9,110 nt of DNA. Origin: CAYPTI01 sp964413525 [NCBI: uncultured bacterium] (GTDB taxonomy: Bacteria > T1Sed10-126). Location: NCBI GenBank assembly GCA_964413525.1, contig CAYPTI010000076.1, positions 1 through 9,110 on the forward strand, given 5' to 3'. The notes beneath the pieces are model-generated. The model was given only the letters and a program-made list of their open reading frames with translations, made no database searches and had not been told where the DNA came from. The position numbers were made by a program, and so were the translations under genes. This document shows positions 5,332-9,110 of the stretch, piece by piece; positions within the stretch are counted from its first letter, which is position 1; each line of letters begins with the position of its first letter.

Positions 5332-7701
5332 TCACTCATGGCCGTTTGTTGGTTGATTTGCTTGGGTTTGCTGGATTAGTTCGTACACCCGGGCGGGTGT
5401 ATAAGGACCGTCGTCGGTCAGGAACAGATCGTCGGAGGGAAGCGCGTCGTTGATCGCGGCCGTCACCGCGGCGGTCACGGGGATCGTCCCTCCTTCACCG
5501 GCCCCCTTCATTCCGTGCGGGTTGTGGGGACTGGGTGTCACTTGGTGATCGATTTCAACCGGCGGCATGTTATCCACCGCGGGAAGGGGGTAGTGTTGAA
5601 ATGAGCCGGTCTTCAACTGGCCCGATTCGTCGTATTGGATTTCTTCCATCAGTACGGCCCCGAGCCCCTGTGCCAGGCCGCCCTGTACCTGCCCCTCCAG
5701 CAACATGGGATTTACCACGGTTCCGCAGTCATGAGAAATCGAGTAACGGGGGATCTCCAATTCCCCGGTCCGCGGGTTGATCGCCACGATGACCGCGTGG
5801 GTCGAATTGGAGAACGTCATTTTTTCGGGTTTGTGGATGTAGGACGCCTGGAGATGATGGTCCAGGTCGTCCGGGAAGCTGGGGTTCATGGGTTTGGCCT
5901 GTTCGGCCAGTTCCCCCAGGTCGACTTGCTGCTCCGGCGCTCCTTTCACGGCCACGGCCCCGTCGTGGAATTCGAGGTCCCGCCGGTCCGCCTCCAGAAC
6001 GTGAGCGCCGAGGTCGAGAGCCTGCTCGCGGACCTGTTCGGCCGCTTTCGCCACGGCCGTCCCCCCGACCGTTATGCAGCGGCTTGCCCAGGCCCCCAGC
6101 CCGTCGTCGGTCTCCCCGGTATCACCCAGCCGGACGTCTATCTGGTCGGGGTCAACCTGAAGTTCGTCCGCCACGATCTGAGCCAGGGCGGTAGCGGTGC
6201 CCTGCCCCTGGGAGGTGACTCCCGAGGAGACCGCTATCGTGCCGGAGGAGTCCACCCCCACCCGGGCGGATTCAAACGGCCCCGGGGACGTCATCTCCAC
6301 CGCATTGGCGATCCCCAACCCGTACAGCCGCGGGTCCTCATTACCGTCAGTCGTCTTTTCCCGGAGGAAACCGTCGTAGTCGAGCTGTTCCAAAGCATTC
6401 TCCATGCACCGTGGATAGTTGCCGCTGTCGTATTCCACCGGTCCCACCAGGGAGTGGGTCTCCCGGTCGACGGGAAATTCCTCCGGTTGAAGTACGTTCT
6501 TCCGACGAAGTTCCAACCGGTCCAATTTCGTCTCCCGGGCGATCCGGTCGATCATTCGTTCCATGTAGAAAACCGCCTGGGCGTGGCCGACACCCCGGTA
6601 GGAGGCGGTCGGGGTCTTGTTGGTCAGAACACAGTATGTGTTTGCTCGGTAATGGGGGATCCGGTAGGCATTTCGCAGCATGCTGGCGCAGACGGAATCG
6701 TCGGTGGTGGCCTTGGTCGACAGGGCGCCCCCGGTGTCGGTGTAAATATCGGCCTCGATTCCCAGGATTTCTCCGTCGTCACTGACCGCCGCCTTCAGGG
6801 TGGCCGTTTGCTCCCGACCGTGAGTGGTGGCTTCGAAGTTCTCCTGCCGGTCCTCAAGCCAGCGGACCGGCCTGTCCAATCGGAGGGACGCCAGGGGAAC
6901 GAGGACTTCCTCGGGATAGAACATCCCCTTGGGACCGAACCCGCCCCCGACGTCCGGGGCGGCATAGTGGATCCGGCTTTCGGGAACCTCCAGGACGTCC
7001 GCCAGGTAGGAACGGGAGGTATGCGGGGTCTGGGTGGAGGACCATACATCGATGCGACCCGAGGGGGTTCGGGCGTCGGCCATCACCCCGCGCGGTTCGA
7101 GGAAGGAGGCCGTCAACCGGTGGTTGAAAAATTCCTCCTCCACGATCCGGTCGGCCCGCTCGAACGCCCCGTCCACGTCGCCGGCTTCAAACTCGATTGT
7201 GTTCACCATGTTGGTATCGAATTGTTCAAACAACCTCGGACTGTTCTCGTCGAGCGCCTCCTCCACCGACATCACCGGATCCAGCCCTTCGTACGAAACG
7301 CGGATCCGGTCCAGCGCGTCCTCCGCCACGTAACGGTCGGCGGCGACCACGGCCGCCACCGGTTCCCCGACGTAGCGCACCTTCTGATCCGCCAGAACGG
7401 TGTGGAGGGCCGGTTTGAGGTTGTCGTAGGCGCCGAGTTCGTGATAGAGGCAGGGCATCCGGTTCACGTCGTCCCGGATGTCGTCGTACGTCAGTACCTC
7501 CTCCACCCCGTCGAGGGCCTCGGCCTTCGAGACGTCGATCGACCGGATCCAGGCGTGAGCCTGCGTCGACCGTTTGACGGCCATTTCCAGCATGCCTCGA
7601 CGCTGCAAATCTCCCACGTACTCCCCCCGACCGGTGAGCAGATCGTCGTCCTCGCTGCGTTCTACGCTGGCTCCCACGAAGCCTTCAGCCTGCTGGCTCA
7701 T
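5332..7701 (-). CDS. Molybdenum hydroxylase catalytic (molybdopterin-binding) subunit, xanthine dehydrogenase/CoxL family
   Basis: The 789-residue subunit carries the molybdenum cofactor that inserts water-derived oxygen into a substrate C-H bond. A hammerhead-like N-terminal domain (about 10-140) precedes the cofactor domains. Motifs include STQTPH with Gln224, GGGFGPK at 252-258, SYRGVGHAQ at 367-375, QGQGTATALAQI at 498-509 and KGAGEGG at 732-738, whose Glu736 matches the catalytic base. The active-site loop lacks the cysteine of the AYxCSFR motif, so it is not a true CO dehydrogenase. It also departs from the AYRGAGR form. No Tat signal is seen, so it is probably cytoplasmic. The frame is open to 7887, but the ATG at 7701 is right: the earlier residues overlap the [2Fe-2S] gene and are non-homologous, and this ATG overlaps its stop as ATGA. 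Length is normal. Substrate class could be an aldehyde, purine or N-heterocycle. Confidence 0.93.
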   Translation of the reverse strand: MSQQAEGFVGASVERSEDDDLLTGRGEYVGDLQRRGMLEMAVKRSTQAHAWIRSIDVSKAEALDGVEEVLTYDDIRDDVNRMPCLYHELGAYDNLKPALHTVLADQKVRYVGEPVAAVVAADRYVAEDALDRIRVSYEGLDPVMSVEEALDENSPRLFEQFDTNMVNTIEFEAGDVDGAFERADRIVEEEFFNHRLTASFLEPRGVMADARTPSGRIDVWSSTQTPHTSRSYLADVLEVPESRIHYAAPDVGGGFGPKGMFYPEEVLVPLASLRLDRPVRWLEDRQENFEATTHGREQTATLKAAVSDDGEILGIEADIYTDTGGALSTKATTDDSVCASMLRNAYRIPHYRANTYCVLTNKTPTASYRGVGHAQAVFYMERMIDRIARETKLDRLELRRKNVLQPEEFPVDRETHSLVGPVEYDSGNYPRCMENALEQLDYDGFLREKTTDGNEDPRLYGLGIANAVEMTSPGPFESARVGVDSSGTIAVSSGVTSQGQGTATALAQIVADELQVDPDQIDVRLGDTGETDDGLGAWASRCITVGGTAVAKAAEQVREQALDLGAHVLEADRRDLEFHDGAVAVKGAPEQQVDLGELAEQAKPMNPSFPDDLDHHLQASYIHKPEKMTFSNSTHAVIVAINPRTGELEIPRYSISHDCGTVVNPMLLEGQVQGGLAQGLGAVLMEEIQYDESGQLKTGSFQHYPLPAVDNMPPVEIDHQVTPSPHNPHGMKGAGEGGTIPVTAAVTAAINDALPSDDLFLTDDGPYTPARVYELIQQTQANQPTNGHE

Positions 7702-8195
7702 CGGCCCGGCCCACCGTCGCCCCGTGCGCCAACGGCCTGGTTTGCCGCCTCGACGATGTTGTCGTATCCCGTACAGCGACAAAGCTGACCGGAAAGAACC
7801 GCCTGGACCTCCTCCGGGGAGGGATCCGGCTGGTTCTCCTGCAGGGCGACCAAACTGATCAGAAATCCGGGGGTGCAGAACCCGCACTGCAGGGCGTGGT
7901 TTTCCTTAAAGGCTTCCTGAACCGGGTGGAGTCCGTCCTCCGACCGATCATCCAGCGATTCCACGGTCCGGATCGATTTGCCGTCCATCTGGACCGCGAA
8001 CAGCAGACAACTACGGACGGCCCGGTCGTCCACCATCACCGTGCAGACCCCGCAGACCCCGTGTTCGCAGCCCACGTGGGTTCCGGTGAGCCCAAGCTCG
8101 TCCCGCAGAAAATCCGACAGAAGGTACCGGGGGGAGACCCGGGCTTGGTGCTCGGTGCCGTTGACCGTGACGGTGATCGTTTGTTGGTCAGCCAG
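7698..8195 (-). CDS. Molybdenum hydroxylase [2Fe-2S] subunit
   Basis: This small subunit passes electrons from the molybdenum site to FAD. With the start chosen here it has 165 residues, the usual length. The N-terminal ferredoxin-like domain reads ITVTVNG, then cluster cysteines 43, 48, 51 and 63 (GCEHGVCGVC...C). The second cluster is bound by Cys104 and Cys107 (QCGFCTPGF) and Cys139 and Cys141 (LCRCTGY), as in xanthine dehydrogenase family proteins. The first standard start, a GTG at 8075, would remove the conserved N-terminal strands and leave 125 residues. Upstream in frame there is no ATG, GTG or TTG before the TGA at 8253. A CTG at 8193-8195 gives MADQQTITVTVNG and has GGAGG at 8205-8209 nine bases upstream, so it is the probable start. 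Its stop overlaps the catalytic subunit start, indicating translational coupling. Confidence 0.92.
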   Translation of the reverse strand: MADQQTITVTVNGTEHQARVSPRYLLSDFLRDELGLTGTHVGCEHGVCGVCTVMVDDRAVRSCLLFAVQMDGKSIRTVESLDDRSEDGLHPVQEAFKENHALQCGFCTPGFLISLVALQENQPDPSPEEVQAVLSGQLCRCTGYDNIVEAANQAVGARGDGGPGR

Positions 8196-8252
8196 GTTGG
8201 ATCGCCTCCGGGACAGCGGAGAAGGATCGGAACTGACGGGAATCCGACGGAG

Positions 8253-9110
8253 TCATGAACCGACCGTTATTCCCGCTGATTCGGACGCTTCGGTGAGGAC
8301 CTGCTCGACCAGCACCCCGGCTACGTTCCGTCGGTACTCCGCGGAGGCATGGAGATCGTCCGGAGGGGCGAGCGTTTCGTCCTCGGTCGCAAGTTTGCCC
8401 GCTCGTTCAAACAGGTCCCTCCGGGGCGGTTCCCCCCGCAGAAGGTCCTCGGCTTTACGGGCCCGTATCGGCCTGTCGGAGACCCCCGTCATCCCGATCC
8501 GGACGTCGCGTATGGTCTTTGAGTCGTCGTCAAGATCAAGCAGGGCACCGGCTCCGGCCAGGGCAAAGTCCCCCTCTCGCTGGGTAACCTCCTGAAAGGA
8601 ACTCCCCGAGGAGGAGGACGAAACGGGGATCAGCACATCGGTCACCAGCTCGTCCGATTTTACGTCGGTGGAGAACATCGTTTGGAAAAAGTCCTCCGCC
8701 GGGACCTCGCGGCGCTCCCCGGCCGCGTTGACGAGCCGGAACCGAGCCTCCAGCATCAGCGCCACGGCGGGCAGCTCGGAGGTTGGATCGGCATGCACCA
8801 AGTTCCCGACCACCGTGCCCTGGTTGCGAATCTGGGGGTGGCCGACGTGATTCAGGGTCTCTCCGATCAGAGGACATCGTTCCGCGATCAAATCGGACTG
8901 TTCGGCGTCGCGCTGGCGAACCGTGGCCCCGATCCGGACGGTCTCCTCCCGGAGTTCGATCACGTTCAGTTCGTCGACCCCGTTGATGTCGATCAGGCAC
9001 TCCGGTTGGGCCATGCGAAAATTCATCAGGGGCACCAGACTCTGGCCGCCGGCGAGAATGGTTCCGCGGGCTCCCCATTCGTCGAGGTGGTGACGAACTT
9101 CGTCGACGGA
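8253..9110 (-). CDS. Molybdenum hydroxylase FAD-binding subunit, 5' end outside window
   Basis: The visible 285 residues are an FAD-binding subunit of the CoxM type, which takes electrons from the [2Fe-2S] clusters and passes them to an external acceptor. The reading frame runs off the right edge, and only about the first 20 residues should be missing. The FAD motif ILAGGQSLVPLMNFR is at 18-32 of the visible part, and the second motif, IRNQGTVVGNLVHADPTSE, follows around 93-111. The C-terminal domain after about 200 matches the family. A GTG at 9035 is a false start, since it would cut off the first FAD motif. The [2Fe-2S] gene follows after 57 bases. This FAD, [2Fe-2S], catalytic order is common for cox-like hydroxylase operons. 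The promoter lies outside the window. Confidence 0.92.
   Translation of the reverse strand, partial: SVDEVRHHLDEWGARGTILAGGQSLVPLMNFRMAQPECLIDINGVDELNVIELREETVRIGATVRQRDAEQSDLIAERCPLIGETLNHVGHPQIRNQGTVVGNLVHADPTSELPAVALMLEARFRLVNAAGERREVPAEDFFQTMFSTDVKSDELVTDVLIPVSSSSSGSSFQEVTQREGDFALAGAGALLDLDDDSKTIRDVRIGMTGVSDRPIRARKAEDLLRGEPPRRDLFERAGKLATEDETLAPPDDLHASAEYRRNVAGVLVEQVLTEASESAGITVGS

Noticed and set aside
5635-7788. A 717-codon plus-strand open frame antisense to the molybdenum catalytic subunit
   Set aside because: It mirrors a well-supported gene with intact family motifs. Long antisense frames are expected in GC-rich coding DNA, and its product shows no recognisable domain.
7702-7887. 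N-terminal extension of the molybdenum catalytic subunit to 7887
   Set aside because: The extra 62 residues overlap the [2Fe-2S] coding region and are arginine/glycine-rich without homology; the ATG at 7701 has an ATGA overlap and fits the family.
5332-9110. Aerobic CO dehydrogenase operon (coxMSL)
   Set aside because: Subunit order and families match, but the catalytic loop lacks the AYxCSFR cysteine needed for the copper-molybdenum site, so CO oxidation is not supported.
1-9110. CRISPR arrays, tRNA/rRNA genes, insertion sequences
   Set aside because: I saw no regularly spaced repeats, no tRNA-like cloverleaf or rRNA sequence, and no transposase reading frame.

Overview
The window looks like a catabolic accessory locus from a Gram-negative bacterium of moderately high GC. 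Evidence for this is a cytochrome c lipoprotein with a lipobox, a TRAP-type periplasmic binding protein with a signal peptide, and clear GGAGG-type ribosome binding sites. The sequence alone does not fix the phylum. Seven genes are well supported. Six lie head-to-tail on the minus strand and one, the cytochrome c, faces them from the left.

Layout from left to right. Positions 1-398 are an AT-richer stretch with a weak, left-truncated reading frame (3-224), a sigma70-like promoter (202-230) and a leader with several inverted repeats. The plus-strand gene at 399-953 encodes a small monohaem cytochrome c lipoprotein. Only 14 bases separate it from the convergent minus-strand cluster. That cluster, read from right to left in its own direction, encodes: the FAD subunit of a molybdenum hydroxylase (5' end cut by the window edge), its [2Fe-2S] subunit, its molybdopterin catalytic subunit, a DUF1989 (urea-carboxylase-associated) protein, a TRAP solute-binding protein, an amidohydrolase-2 family hydrolase and an APC-family permease. 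The 215-base gap at 3220-3434 holds a perfect 10-bp inverted repeat and then a good promoter (TTTACA, 18 bases, TATATT). The minus-strand genes are therefore probably two transcription units: hydroxylase, DUF1989 and TRAP protein; then hydrolase and permease.

A working model, which is inference, is uptake and oxidative breakdown of a small nitrogen-containing or heterocyclic carboxylate. The TRAP protein and the permease would handle uptake. The molybdenum hydroxylase would hydroxylate the substrate. DUF1989 and the amidohydrolase would process carbon-nitrogen or carboxyl groups. The cytochrome c could be an electron acceptor nearby. The catalytic subunit lacks the cysteine motif of true CO dehydrogenase, so it is not a CO dehydrogenase. 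No substrate can be named from the sequence.

Three gene ends are irregular. The TRAP protein seems to lose its last ~25 residues to a one-base frameshift at a four-base homopolymer. The permease has no standard start codon for its conserved first membrane helix; an ATA with good Shine-Dalgarno spacing, or a one-base error in a C5 run, are the two explanations. The [2Fe-2S] subunit appears to start at CTG. These points should be settled before the gene models are trusted.
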